This document shows, piece after piece, positions 7,703 to 16,241 of a stretch of DNA of 36,919 nt. Position numbers and translations under genes: made by a program. The number at the start of each line of letters is the position of its first letter. The stretch's first letter is position 1. Origin of the DNA: Synergistota bacterium (GTDB taxonomy: Bacteria; Synergistota; Synergistia; Synergistales; Synergistaceae); assembly GCA_023450745.1 (NCBI GenBank), contig JAEXGR010000014.1, positions 1 through 36,919 of the forward strand, written 5' to 3'. The notes beneath the pieces are model-generated. The model made no database searches and had not been told where the DNA came from. It saw nothing but the letters and a program-made list of their open reading frames with translations.

Positions 7703-9217
7703 ATGGCGGTCAGCATTCTCAACAATGTCGTCGGGCCGGTGATGCCCGGCTCTTCCAGTTCGCATACGGCGGGGCCGTACCATATCGCGAAGCTCTTTCG
7801 CGGTTTTACGGAAGCTTTGCCGGAGCGGGTCGTATTCACATTCGCGCCGGGAAGCTCCATCGACGAGTGTTACCGCGACCAAGGGTCCGATCTGGCGCTC
7901 GTCATGGGTATTCTCGGCCTGCCGCTGACGGACGGCCGCTTTAAAGAGGCCCTTTCTATTTTTCCCTCATTCGGCGTCGAGATAGAATTTGCGATAAACG
8001 ATTTTGCGGGAGCGCGCCACCCCAACAGCATCATGATCGAGGCTTGGATGAAAGGCGGCCTGACGTTCAGCGCCGTCGCAGACTCTACAGGCGGAGGCGC
8101 TTTTACGCTTCATTCGCTGAACGGCATGCCGACGGATATTACCGGCGACGCCTATTATCTCCTGGCCGAATCTGACGCGCCTCTGCCCGGCGGCTTTCTG
8201 GAAAAATACGGCGCCGTCATAAAGCATGGGAACGACTGTCTCGTCACGTCGCCATACGAGATTCCCCAAACGGCGGCGGACAGCCTGCGCGGCATGCCGG
8301 GGATAAAGTCGGTCAAAAGCGCGGAACCGGTCTTTTATCCCGTGCGCGGCGGGGCGCTCTACAAAAACGGTCGCGAGATGATCGAGTACGCGCGCGGGCA
8401 CTCTCTGTCACTCGGAGAAACGGCGCTTGAATATGAATCGGCGCTGCTTGATATGTCGAAAGAGGCGCTGAACCAAGAGATGGAGCGCCGCCTTTCGGTA
8501 ATGGAACGGGCCGTCGAGCTGGGACTCTCCGGCGATTCGCCGCCGATGTCGCTGCTTTCGCCCACCGCCAGCAAAATAATGGCCGCCGAGGCGGCGGGCA
8601 GGCTCGCGCTCGGAGGCATCCACACACGCGCCGCGGCGCGCGCGATGGCGGCGATGCAGGTAAACAGCGGCCAGGGCATTGTCTGCGCCGCCCCCACGGG
8701 CGGTTCGGCGGGAGTATTGCCGGGAGTGATCGTCACCATGCTCGAGGACCTGAAGATTTCGCGCGCCGAGGCGGTGCGCGCGTTGTGGGCCGCGGGCGCG
8801 GCGGGCTGGGTGCTCGGCGAACACGGGACTTTCGCCGCCGAGGTCTGCGGCTGTCAGGTGGAGATCGGCGCGGCGGGAGCGATGGGCGCGGCGGCGGCGG
8901 TCGAGGTGGCGGGCGGTTCGGCGGCGCAGTGCTGCGACGCGGCGGCGGTGATGTTCCAGAACGCGATGGGGCTCGTCTGCGACCTCGTACAGGCGACCGT
9001 GGAGATCCCCTGTCACACAAGGAACGCCTCCTTCGCCTCTCAGGCCTTTATTTGCGCCGATCTGGTTCTCGGAGGCTATCGCAACCCCGTGGGCATCGAC
9101 GGCACGGTGGAGGCCGTCTGCGCCACCGGGCGGATGATGCCCTGCGAACTCCGCTGCACCTCGCTCGGCGGCATGGCGGTGACGGCCGAGGCCTTGGCGA
9201 TGAAGAAGAGAAGATAG
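7703..9217 (+). CDS. sdaA: L-serine dehydratase (iron-sulfur), single chain
   Basis: 504 residues from the ATG at 7703, chosen because AGGAGG lies at 7689-7694; the in-frame extension to 7628 has no such site. The N-terminal beta domain begins with VGPVMPGSSSSHTAGP, the serine-binding SSSHT motif. The alpha domain carries GIVCAAPTGGSAGVLPG and the cluster ligands C384 (CGCQVEIGAAG), C426 (GLVCDLV) and C437 (IPCHTRN), with the 42- and 11-residue spacings known for the family. It deaminates L-serine to pyruvate and ammonia with an oxygen-sensitive [4Fe-4S] cluster, feeding amino-acid fermentation. The chain ends MKKRR and lacks the C-terminal cysteine tail described for the Legionella enzyme. 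It is monocistronic, with its own promoter and a terminator at 9309. Confidence 0.93.
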   Translation: MAVSILNNVVGPVMPGSSSSHTAGPYHIAKLFRGFTEALPERVVFTFAPGSSIDECYRDQGSDLALVMGILGLPLTDGRFKEALSIFPSFGVEIEFAINDFAGARHPNSIMIEAWMKGGLTFSAVADSTGGGAFTLHSLNGMPTDITGDAYYLLAESDAPLPGGFLEKYGAVIKHGNDCLVTSPYEIPQTAADSLRGMPGIKSVKSAEPVFYPVRGGALYKNGREMIEYARGHSLSLGETALEYESALLDMSKEALNQEMERRLSVMERAVELGLSGDSPPMSLLSPTASKIMAAEAAGRLALGGIHTRAAARAMAAMQVNSGQGIVCAAPTGGSAGVLPGVIVTMLEDLKISRAEAVRALWAAGAAGWVLGEHGTFAAEVCGCQVEIGAAGAMGAAAAVEVAGGSAAQCCDAAAVMFQNAMGLVCDLVQATVEIPCHTRNASFASQAFICADLVLGGYRNPVGIDGTVEAVCATGRMMPCELRCTSLGGMAVTAEALAMKKRR

Positions 9218-9308
9218 CCGTTGATACTGCCGGCGTTCTGAACCTACGGGCGCGGCCTCATCCGGAGCAGGCGTGTTTCCGGGCGGCCGCCGGCCCTTAT
9301 AAACGGCG

Positions 9309-9334
9309 GGAGAGGAACGGAAGCGCTCCTCTCC
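9309..9334. terminator. Hairpin between convergent sdaA and pdp
   Basis: GGAGAGGA (9309-9316) and TCCTCTCC (9327-9334) form a perfect 8-bp stem with a 10-nt loop, followed on the plus strand by TTTCG and an AT-rich stretch. It lies between two convergent genes and could stop transcripts from both, though the T-run is weak in either direction. Confidence 0.55.
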
Positions 9335-9361
9335 TTTCGTAATTTTCAAAGGTTTTATCGT

Positions 9362-10666
9362 TTAGAATACGTAGTCCAGTATCAGCTCGCGCCGTTCCGC
9401 GCTTCCAGACACCGCCCAGCAGTCCGCGAGGTATTTCATCGCCTCGGCAAGCTTTGAATCGTCATTGTAGAGCAGCTCTATCACCGTGTCGCCAACGGAG
9501 ACGGCGTCTCCGACCTTTTTCAGCAGGTGAATGGCGGCGGCGTGATCTATCTTGTCCTCAAGCTTCATGCGGCCGCCGCCGAGCGCGCGCAGCGCCTCGC
9601 CGACGGAGAGCGCGTCGAGCTTTGAGAGGTATCCCTTTTTTGAGCTTTTTATTAGAAAGCTCTTTTTCGCCCGCGGCAGGATTTCAAGCGGGCGGCTGAC
9701 GACCGCGGCCTCCCCGCCCTGCGCTTCGATTATCTCGGCGAACTTCCGCAGCGCCGAACCGTCGTCAAGGGCGCGTTCGGCGAGCTTCGCCCCCTCCTTC
9801 GCGTCCTTCGCGATGCAGGCTACGGACAGCATCAACCCGCAGAGCGTTACACAGAGCTGTCTGGTATCTGCGGGGCCGCCCCCGTTCAGCACCTCCACGG
9901 CCTCAAAGACCTCAGCGGCGTTTCCCACCCATTCGCCGAGCGGCTGTTCCATGTCGGTGATCGCGGCGACTGAGCCTTTGCCAAGTTTTTTGGATACTTT
10001 GACGAGGTTTTCGGCAAGCGCGGCGGCGCTTTTTCGGTCTCTCATAAAGGCGCCGCTGCCGCATTTTACGTCAAAGACGTAGCCGAAGGCGCCTCCGGCC
10101 AGTTTTTTGCTGACGATGCTCGCGGTGATGAGCTCCGTCGAAGGGACGGTCCCCGTCACGTCGCGCAGCTTGTAAAAACATCCCTCCGCGGGAGCCAGCT
10201 GCTTTGAGTGTCCCGAGATGGCGCAGCCGATACGGCGCACCTGCGCGAGAAATTCTTCCGGCTCCAAGTGCATCCTCATACCGGGAATGGATTCAAGCTT
10301 ATCCACCGTACCTCCCGTAAACCCCAGCCCCGGGCCGGAGAGTTTTGAGACGACCGCGCCGCAGGACGCGGCAAGGGGCAGCAAAACAAGCGTCGCCTTG
10401 TCCCCCACGCCGCCGGTACTGTGCTTGTCGACGATGTGCAGGTCGGCCGGAAAGGAATAGGTCTCGCCCGACTTCGCGAGCGCCTCCGTAAAAAACATCG
10501 TCTCGTCTTCGTCCAGGCCGTTGAGGAAAGCCGCCATCAGCCAAGCCGAGAGCTGGTAGTCGGGGGCCTCCCCCGCCATCAGCTTCGTTATGAGGTCGTT
10601 GAATTCTTCTTTGCCGTGCCTGCCGCGATCGCGTTTTTTTTCGATAAATTCGATCATATTGAACAT
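9362..10666 (-). CDS. pdp: Pyrimidine-nucleoside (thymidine) phosphorylase
   Basis: 434 residues, the family's usual length. It shows KHSTGGVGDK (81-90, phosphate binding), the family signature region ending GFTGGTVDKLESIPG (about 115-129), and the substrate-contact stretch KLRDVTGTVPS with a later SIVSKK. It cleaves uridine, thymidine or deoxyuridine with phosphate to the free base and (deoxy)ribose-1-phosphate. The signature normally reads SGRGLGHTGG; here Arg is replaced by Pro (P112) and His by Phe. The ATG directly follows the punA stop (TAAATG), with GGGGAGG upstream, so pdp is the last gene of def-fmt-nudF-xerD-punA-pdp. Pairing with punA makes a nucleoside-salvage unit. Whether it is uridine- or thymidine-preferring cannot be read from the sequence. 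Confidence 0.92.
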   Translation of the reverse strand: MFNMIEFIEKKRDRGRHGKEEFNDLITKLMAGEAPDYQLSAWLMAAFLNGLDEDETMFFTEALAKSGETYSFPADLHIVDKHSTGGVGDKATLVLLPLAASCGAVVSKLSGPGLGFTGGTVDKLESIPGMRMHLEPEEFLAQVRRIGCAISGHSKQLAPAEGCFYKLRDVTGTVPSTELITASIVSKKLAGGAFGYVFDVKCGSGAFMRDRKSAAALAENLVKVSKKLGKGSVAAITDMEQPLGEWVGNAAEVFEAVEVLNGGGPADTRQLCVTLCGLMLSVACIAKDAKEGAKLAERALDDGSALRKFAEIIEAQGGEAAVVSRPLEILPRAKKSFLIKSSKKGYLSKLDALSVGEALRALGGGRMKLEDKIDHAAAIHLLKKVGDAVSVGDTVIELLYNDDSKLAEAMKYLADCWAVSGSAERRELILDYVF

Positions 10667-11491
10667 TTACAGACGCACCTCCCCGATAAAAGCCTCGATC
10701 AGCCGCGCTACGGATTCGCCGGCTTTGGACATCGTCTCCAATACCTCCTGATGGGTGAGCTTCTCCGAGGTAATCCCCGCGCCGTAATTCGCCGCGCAGG
10801 AGAGGCCGAGCACACGTATGCCCATATGATTCGCGGCAATGACCTCGGGGACGGTGGACATTCCCACGATGTCCGCTCCGAGGGCCCTGGCCATGCGCAC
10901 CTCGGCGGGCGTCTCGAAGGAGGGGCCGCTGAAGGCGATGTAGACCCCGCGCCGCAGCGCAAGGTTCTCTTTCGCGGCGGCCCGCTCCAAAACGCGCAGG
11001 AATTCTTTGTCGTAGGCCTCTGTCATGTCGGGAAAACGCGTGCCCCAATTGTCGTTGTTCACCCCGATGAGCGGGTTCGTTCCCATGAAATTGATGTGGT
11101 CCTCGATGGCGACGATGGAGCCGGGGGCGACGTCTGTATTTACCGCCCCGGAGGCGTTCGTCACGACGAGCGCTTTGATGCCGAGCTGGCCCAGGACGCG
11201 CACCGGAAAGGTGACCTCCGCCATCGTATAGCCCTCGTAATAATGGGCGCGCCCCTGCATGGCCGCGACGGGCATGCCGCGCAGGTATCCGAGCAGGAGC
11301 TTTCCCTCGTGCCCCGGGGCCGTGGAGCGCGGCCAGTAAGGTATCTCCTCGTAGGGAATGATCTCCGGGCGCTCAAGCTGTTCCGCGACGCGCCCCAGCC
11401 CTGACCCCAGCACGATCGCCGCCTGGGGGCGAAGGGAAGTTCTTTTCTCAATATATCTCAGCGCCTCGTCTACTTTGTCCCAGTGATACAT
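10667..11491 (-). CDS. punA: Purine nucleoside phosphorylase (trimeric type)
   Basis: 274 residues. Motifs of the trimeric PNP/MTAP family in order: VLGSGLG (phosphate loop), GRAHYYEGY, TNASGAVN, FSGPSFETPAEVRMAR, GMSTVPEV and the base-binding SCAANYGAG. The Asn in that last motif and the later THQEV histidine match 6-oxopurine nucleoside phosphorylases rather than methylthioadenosine phosphorylases, so inosine and guanosine are the likely substrates. It yields hypoxanthine or guanine plus ribose-1-phosphate. RBS GAGGAGGAG lies just upstream of the ATG. A 156-nt gap separates it from xerD; that gap shows no gene or clear terminator. The order xerD-punA-pdp resembles the Bacillus ripX-drm-pupG-pdp neighbourhood without the phosphopentomutase. 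Confidence 0.95.
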   Translation of the reverse strand: MYHWDKVDEALRYIEKRTSLRPQAAIVLGSGLGRVAEQLERPEIIPYEEIPYWPRSTAPGHEGKLLLGYLRGMPVAAMQGRAHYYEGYTMAEVTFPVRVLGQLGIKALVVTNASGAVNTDVAPGSIVAIEDHINFMGTNPLIGVNNDNWGTRFPDMTEAYDKEFLRVLERAAAKENLALRRGVYIAFSGPSFETPAEVRMARALGADIVGMSTVPEVIAANHMGIRVLGLSCAANYGAGITSEKLTHQEVLETMSKAGESVARLIEAFIGEVRL

Positions 11492-11647
11492 GTACCTCTC
11501 CTCCTCACCTCAAATTGATAAAAACAAGATATCGCCGCTTTAACGCCCGGACCGCCGGGAAGATATGCCGGATGCCGCGGGCAGGCGCGTTCCTTACGAG
11601 CGCAGGCGTATATCGCAGCCGGCGCCGAAGGGCTTACGCGGCGGCGC

Positions 11648-12550
11648 TTAGGCTCTCGGGTGGAAACGGTCGTAATAGTCCCTCAGCTCCGTGTCCATGT
11701 GCGTGTACTTTTCCGTCGTCATGATGGAGCTGTGTCCCAGTATCTCCTGCAGCGTCCGCTGGTCCATCCCGTTGCGCAGCAGGTGCGTAGCGAAGGTGTG
11801 GCGCAGGACGTGCGGATGGAGCCGCGAGGCGGGGATGTTCGCCATCAGCCCGCGCTTGTGCATGATGATCCAGAGCGTTTCACGGTGCAGCTGCCTGCCG
11901 TTCTTTGAGAGAAACAACCACTCGGCCCCGTGCTTGTCCAGCTTCGGGCGGTATTCCGCGATGTATTCCTCGATCACGCGGCGAACGGCGCCGATATAGG
12001 GGATCGTTCGCTCTTTGTCGCCCTTGCCGCGCGCGTAGAGAATCCCGTTCGCGGCGTCAAGATCGCGCAGCCTCACGCCACAAAGCTCGGAGGCCCTCAT
12101 GCCCGCCCCGTAGGCGAGCTCGATAAAGGCCCGGTCGCGCTTGCCGATCGGCGTGCCGTCTTCGCAGGCGTTGATTATTCGCTGCACTTCGCCTTCGGTC
12201 ATCACCTGCGGCAGCGACTGCGTCTTCGACGGCAGCGGCGCAAGGCGCGGCAGGCTGTCGGTGACGCCGTCGTACTGCAGGAAGCGCGCGAAGGAGCGGA
12301 GCATCGCCCCCAGGCGCTGTACCGAAGATTTTTTGCGCCCCTCTCCCTGCTGCGCGAGCAGAAAACGCGATACGGCGTCGGCCCCCATATCGAGAGGGTC
12401 ATGCCCGTTGGCCCCGCAGTGCGCGAGCCATATTTGCAGGTCGGAGTTGTAGGCGCGCTGCGTGTTCTCGCTGCAGCCGCGCTCGAGCCGAAGGTAGTCG
12501 GTGAAGCGTTCGATCGTCTTCCGCAGCTCTCCTTCGGCGTGGATGATCAT
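11648..12550 (-). CDS. xerD: Tyrosine recombinase XerD-like (chromosome dimer resolution)
   Basis: 300 residues, the standard Xer length. The N-terminal SAM-like core-binding domain (about 10-95) precedes the catalytic domain. The catalytic residues are all visible: R152 (GMRASEL), K176 (ARGKGDKER), H247 and R250 (HPHVLRHTF), H273 (LGHSS) and the nucleophile Y282 (EKYTH). Xer recombinases resolve chromosome dimers at dif with FtsK. It starts in an ATGA overlap with nudF, and the neighbouring punA/pdp order is the usual place for chromosomal xerD, so this is a housekeeping recombinase and not a phage or element integrase. XerC versus XerD cannot be settled from one protein; no second Xer gene is in the window. 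Confidence 0.88.
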   Translation of the reverse strand: MIIHAEGELRKTIERFTDYLRLERGCSENTQRAYNSDLQIWLAHCGANGHDPLDMGADAVSRFLLAQQGEGRKKSSVQRLGAMLRSFARFLQYDGVTDSLPRLAPLPSKTQSLPQVMTEGEVQRIINACEDGTPIGKRDRAFIELAYGAGMRASELCGVRLRDLDAANGILYARGKGDKERTIPYIGAVRRVIEEYIAEYRPKLDKHGAEWLFLSKNGRQLHRETLWIIMHKRGLMANIPASRLHPHVLRHTFATHLLRNGMDQRTLQEILGHSSIMTTEKYTHMDTELRDYYDRFHPRA

Positions 12551-13098
12551 TTTTGCCGCCCCCTGGCCATATACCAGTAATAGGCCATCAGCGTCTTGCC
12601 ATCCTTGATCTTTTTTTCGGCGATCATCTTCCCCAGCGTTTCGGGGGCGAAGGCAAAGACTTTGATATACTCGTCGTCGTCCTCGGGAAGTTTGGAGGAG
12701 GTCAGGTCCGTCGCGTAGTAGATGAAGATCTTTTCCGTGCAGAAACCGGGGGAGCTGTAGATTTCCGCAACCTCCTCTATCTCTTTCGGCCGAAAGCCGA
12801 TCTCTTCCTGAAGTTCGCGCACCGCGGTCTCGCGCGGGTCCTCTCCCTCTTCGACGAGTCCCGCCGGTATTTCGTAGATCTCTTCGTCTATCGCGTGACG
12901 GTACTGCCTGACGAGAATTATCTCTCCGCGGTCATTGACGGGCAGTATCGCCACGGCCGATTTGTGGAGCACCACCTCGCGCGCCTTCTCCGCACCGGAG
13001 GGAAATTTAACGGTGTCCACCCGAAGGTCGACGACGCGGCCTTTGTATTTATAGTCCGAGCGCACGATGTTGCGCAGCAGATTTTTTGAATCGCCCAC
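12547..13098 (-). CDS. nudF: Nudix hydrolase, ADP-ribose pyrophosphatase type
   Basis: 183 residues. The Nudix box is intact at residues 80-102: G80, E86, R94-E95-L96, E98-E99 and G101. The SPGF motif after it and the VRQYRHAIDEEIYEIPAG stretch before it are typical of ADP-ribose pyrophosphatases (NudF/YqkG). It hydrolyses ADP-ribose to AMP and ribose-5-phosphate, clearing a reactive metabolite. It overlaps xerD by 4 nt and follows fmt by 14 nt, in the def-fmt-nudF-xerD-punA-pdp operon. yqkG and xerD are also neighbours in Bacillus. Substrate preference is inferred from the family. Confidence 0.9.
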   Translation of the reverse strand: MGDSKNLLRNIVRSDYKYKGRVVDLRVDTVKFPSGAEKAREVVLHKSAVAILPVNDRGEIILVRQYRHAIDEEIYEIPAGLVEEGEDPRETAVRELQEEIGFRPKEIEEVAEIYSSPGFCTEKIFIYYATDLTSSKLPEDDDEYIKVFAFAPETLGKMIAEKKIKDGKTLMAYYWYMARGRQK

Positions 13099-13112
13099 TA
13101 TATAAGCACCTC

Positions 13113-14048
13113 TTATCCTATCTCTTCGCCCTTATCTATACGTGCGCCGCGCGCCCAGTCTTCCGCGCGCTGCGTTTTTTTTCCTTCAGGCTGCACTTCG
13201 ACGAGTTTCAGCGCGCCTTCGCGGCAGGCGATCACCGGCGCGCCGTCAACCATCTCGCAGCGGCAGACCTCGCAGTCAGCAGAGGGCAGCGGTTCCGCGG
13301 CATGCACGCGCAGCCGCCTGCCGCGCACCAGGCAGTAAACTCCCGGAGAACAGCCGATGCCCCTGATTTTATTGGCGATCTCGCAGGCACTCTCCGCGCG
13401 CCAGTCGATCCGGCCCTCCGCTTTGTCTATCTTCGGCGCCGCCGTCGCCTTTTCGTCGTCCTGAGGCGTGAAGCGCCAATCCTCCGGGGCTGTGTCGCAG
13501 AGGTAATGGAGCAGGGTCTCGGAACCGAGCAGGGCGGCCTTTTCCATCAGCGTCCCCGTATCGTCCGCCGGCAGTATCGCAAGCTCCGGCTGCGCGAGTA
13601 TCGGGCCGGAGTCCATGCCCGCGTCAAGCCGGAAGATGGAGACCGCCGTCTTCGCGCGTCCCTCCATCAGCGCCCTTTGGATGGGAGCCGAGCCTCTGTA
13701 TTCCGGCAGCTTTGAGGGATGGACGTTGAGGCAGCCGAGAGGCGCCATGGACAGCACCGGCTCCTTTATGAGATGGCCGAAGTCTATCACCAGCATCACG
13801 TCCGGGGTGTTTTGTTTCAGCCATTCGATACGTTCGCCGTCCGCCGACAGCCTCTCCGTCGTGAAGACGGGCAGCGAGAGCGACCGCGCAAGCTCCCAGA
13901 CGGGCGTGTTCTGTAATTTAAGCCCGCGCCCCGCAGTCCGCGGCGCGTTCGTCAGCACCCACGCGGGGCGGAGCCGCCGCGATATTATCTCCAGGCAACG
14001 CGCCGCAAAGCGGCCGGAGCCCATGAAGCCGGCGGTAAGCTGTCTCAT
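13113..14048 (-). CDS. fmt: Methionyl-tRNA formyltransferase
   Basis: 311 residues. The N-terminal formyltransferase domain shows the catalytic set N108 and H110 (LNVHPSKLPEYRGSAPI) and D146 (GMDSGPIL). A C-terminal OB-like domain (from about 205) carries the basic stretch that binds initiator tRNA. It transfers a formyl group from 10-formyl-THF to Met-tRNAfMet. The usual hydrophobic AYG motif before the active site reads IDFGHLI here, a mild deviation. The ATG shares one base with the def stop (TAATG), so the two are translationally coupled. def and fmt are the enzymes that remove and add the same formyl group. Confidence 0.95.
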   Translation of the reverse strand: MRQLTAGFMGSGRFAARCLEIISRRLRPAWVLTNAPRTAGRGLKLQNTPVWELARSLSLPVFTTERLSADGERIEWLKQNTPDVMLVIDFGHLIKEPVLSMAPLGCLNVHPSKLPEYRGSAPIQRALMEGRAKTAVSIFRLDAGMDSGPILAQPELAILPADDTGTLMEKAALLGSETLLHYLCDTAPEDWRFTPQDDEKATAAPKIDKAEGRIDWRAESACEIANKIRGIGCSPGVYCLVRGRRLRVHAAEPLPSADCEVCRCEMVDGAPVIACREGALKLVEVQPEGKKTQRAEDWARGARIDKGEEIG

Positions 14049-14539
14049 TATTTTTCCGCCGCCCGTTTGGCGATTTTTTTCTTGAGGAACTGGCGCTTGA
14101 GCGGGGAGACGCGGTCAATCAGCAGCCGCCCGTTCAGATGGTCGATCTCGTGAGAGAAGACGCAGGCGGTAAAACCGTCGAGCGCAAGCCTTTTTGGGGC
14201 GCCATTTTCATCCTGATAGACGACGGTGATCCGCTCCGGCGAATCGACTTTTTCATAAATGCCGGGGAAGCTGAGGCAGCCCTCTTCGTTCGTCACAGAG
14301 CCTTCGGCCTCGATTATTTCGGGATTCACGAGTACATATTTTTCCCCGTGATAGTCTATAACGACGACTTTTTTCGCGACTCCCACCTGGGGCGCGGCGA
14401 GGCCGATGCCGTCGCTCGCGTACATAGTCTCAAACATGTCGTCGACGAGAGTCTTCAGCTCTCCGTCAAATTCTTCCACCCGCGCCGTCTCCTCGCGAAG
14501 CACGGGATCGGGGTAAACGCATATAGTTCTAAGGGCCAT
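14048..14539 (-). CDS. def: Peptide deformylase
   Basis: 163 residues from the ATG at 14539, chosen because AGGAGG lies directly upstream; an in-frame extension to 14566 lacks one. The three deformylase motifs are intact: GIGLAAPQVG (44-53), EGCLS with metal ligand C88, and HEIDH (130-134) with the two His ligands and the catalytic Glu. It removes the N-formyl group from nascent proteins. It is the first gene of def-fmt-nudF-xerD-punA-pdp and is preceded by a promoter candidate embedded in the rpsA terminator region. Confidence 0.96.
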   Translation of the reverse strand: MALRTICVYPDPVLREETARVEEFDGELKTLVDDMFETMYASDGIGLAAPQVGVAKKVVVIDYHGEKYVLVNPEIIEAEGSVTNEEGCLSFPGIYEKVDSPERITVVYQDENGAPKRLALDGFTACVFSHEIDHLNGRLLIDRVSPLKRQFLKKKIAKRAAEK

Positions 14540-14575
14540 AGTTGACCTCCTGTCAGGTGTTTTCATCTTTGCCCT

Positions 14576-14604
14576 ATTGTAACGTAAAAAGAGACCCCGC
14601 TCAA
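14576..14604 (-). promoter_or_regulatory. Candidate promoter of the def operon, overlapping the rpsA terminator
   Basis: On the minus strand TTGAGC (14599-14604) and TACAAT (14576-14581) are spaced by exactly 17 nt, with a start site expected about 14570. The -35 box and part of the spacer are the 3' arm and T-run of the rpsA terminator hairpin. Confidence 0.55.
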
Positions 14605-14620
14605 GATGAGCGGGGTCTCT
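14586..14620 (-). terminator. Intrinsic terminator of rpsA operon
   Basis: A perfect stem: GAGACCCCGCTC (14591-14602) pairs with GAGCGGGGTCTC (14608-14619) around a 5-nt loop. On the minus strand it is followed immediately by a run of five T residues. It begins 24 nt after the rpsA stop and ends the mutS-mutL-miaA-ispH-rpsA unit. This is the clearest terminator in the window. Confidence 0.92.
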
Positions 14621-14643
14621 ATATCTTCGGACGCGGCTAAAGC

Positions 14644-16224
14644 CTATTCGGCCTCTTCCCTCTCACGCTGCTTGAGAAGGTCGCCGATCGAGAAGTTCAT
14701 CTCTTCCTGCGGAAGCTGGCTGTTTGAATTTTCCTGTCTCCGGCGGTCTCCGCCTTCGGGGCGGCGGCGGCGCGGACGGTCTTCGCCGCGCTTCGCGGGG
14801 GCTCCGCCGGACGCGGGCTGCTCGTGAGATTCCTCACGCGGCGCGCGCCTTACGGGCTCTTCGTTCGCGGGACGCAGGCTGAGGCGGATGCGGCGCTCGA
14901 CGGGGTTCACTTCGAGGACGCGGGCGGTGACTTCCTGTCCCTCTGTCAGCACCTCTTTCGGGTTCTCCACTCTCTGCGTCGAGAGCTGGGAGATATGGAT
15001 GAGTCCTTCGATGCCCTCTTCGAGTTCGACGAAAGCGCCGAAGTCGGCAATGCGGACGACCTTCACGGGAACTTCGGCGTCCTTCTGGTACTTCTCGGCG
15101 GCATCCTTCCAGGGATCGTTAAGCTGCTTATAGCCGAGGCTGATGCGCTTACGCTCCGTGTCTGTCTCGATGATCGAAACTTCGACCTTCTGTCCCTTCT
15201 TGAGGACTTCTTTCGGATGCTTGATGCGTGTCCAGCTGAGGTCTCCGATATGGATGAGGCCCTCTACGCCGGGCTCTATTTCTACAAATGCGCCGAATTC
15301 TGTCAGGTTGGTGACGGTGCCCTCGGTGACTTTGCCGGGCGTCCAGCGTTCGGCCGCCGTCGTCCAGGGGTCGTCAAGCGTCTGGCGGATCGAGAGGGAG
15401 ATCCTGTTGTTCTCCTTGTCGATGCCGATGACCTTTACTTTGACGTGATCGCCCTTGGCGACGATCTCTTTGGCCTTGGCGTTGCGCTGCCACGAGAGCT
15501 CGCTGATGTGGACAAGTCCTTCCATCGCACCGAGGTTGACGAAAACACCGAATGAAGTGATGCTGCTGACATCGCCTTCGAGAACATCGCCTTCGTGTAC
15601 CTGCTCATAGAAGGCCTGGCGGATGCCCGTAAGTTCCTCTTCGATAAGGCTGCGGCGGGAGAATACGAGGCGGCGCTTTCTGCGGTCTTTTTCGATCAGC
15701 TTCACGGGGAATTCCTGGTCAAGAAGCTTTCCAGGGTTCACTCCGTGGCCCTCCTGCGTGAGGTGCGAGATGGGGATGAATCCCTCGATGCCGCAGCAGC
15801 TCACGATGAGGCCGCCCTTTACCTTGCGGATTCCCTTTACAGAGATCGTTTCGTTGTTCTCCGCCTCTTCTTCGAGCTTGTTCCAGCGCTCGTCAAATTC
15901 GCAGCGCCAGCGTGAGAGGCCGAGCTGGGCGTCTTCGCCCTGCCCGATATTTGTGATCTGCACTCTGACCTTGGCGCCGTTCTCAGGCTCGGGAGTCTCT
16001 TCTACGAGAACTCTGTGAGTCCATTCTTTGCGCGGAAGAAAGCCTTCGCATTTGTAGCCTACATCTACGAGCCAGCCGTCCTCACGTGAATCGACGACGG
16101 TACCCTCCACGACCTTGCCGCGGTGGAAGTCGCCCATCACATCGTACTGCTGCATCATTTCTTCCATTGTTTCTTCTTTTTCCTGTGTTTCCATTACGTC
16201 TTCTGTGCGAAGCTCGTCAACCAT
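14644..16224 (-). CDS. rpsA: Ribosomal protein S1-like, five S1 domains
   Basis: 526 residues from the ATG at 16224 (MVDELRTEDV), chosen because AGGAGG lies 9 nt upstream; the open frame extends 20 codons further but into the end of ispH. Five S1/OB RNA-binding domains follow one another at about 35-105, 122-190, 207-276, 294-363 and 379-448. Domains three to five carry the classic FGVFVNL or FGAFVEL and GLVHISELS or GLIHISQLS cores. S1 helps mRNA bind the 30S subunit. The acidic N-terminus and the arginine/glutamate-rich tail (about 450-526, ending in an FSIGDLLKQRE motif) look disordered. ispH sits 17 nt upstream; in clostridia the two are fused into one protein, and here they are separate neighbours. 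Confidence 0.92.
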   Translation of the reverse strand: MVDELRTEDVMETQEKEETMEEMMQQYDVMGDFHRGKVVEGTVVDSREDGWLVDVGYKCEGFLPRKEWTHRVLVEETPEPENGAKVRVQITNIGQGEDAQLGLSRWRCEFDERWNKLEEEAENNETISVKGIRKVKGGLIVSCCGIEGFIPISHLTQEGHGVNPGKLLDQEFPVKLIEKDRRKRRLVFSRRSLIEEELTGIRQAFYEQVHEGDVLEGDVSSITSFGVFVNLGAMEGLVHISELSWQRNAKAKEIVAKGDHVKVKVIGIDKENNRISLSIRQTLDDPWTTAAERWTPGKVTEGTVTNLTEFGAFVEIEPGVEGLIHIGDLSWTRIKHPKEVLKKGQKVEVSIIETDTERKRISLGYKQLNDPWKDAAEKYQKDAEVPVKVVRIADFGAFVELEEGIEGLIHISQLSTQRVENPKEVLTEGQEVTARVLEVNPVERRIRLSLRPANEEPVRRAPREESHEQPASGGAPAKRGEDRPRRRRPEGGDRRRQENSNSQLPQEEMNFSIGDLLKQREREEAE

Positions 16225-16241
16225 TCCCAACATCCTCCTGC

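Noticed and set aside
11648..12550. Tyrosine recombinase as sign of a mobile element
   Set aside because: It sits inside a housekeeping operon with a 4-nt overlap to nudF and in the usual chromosomal xerD neighbourhood; no attachment sites or phage genes are nearby.
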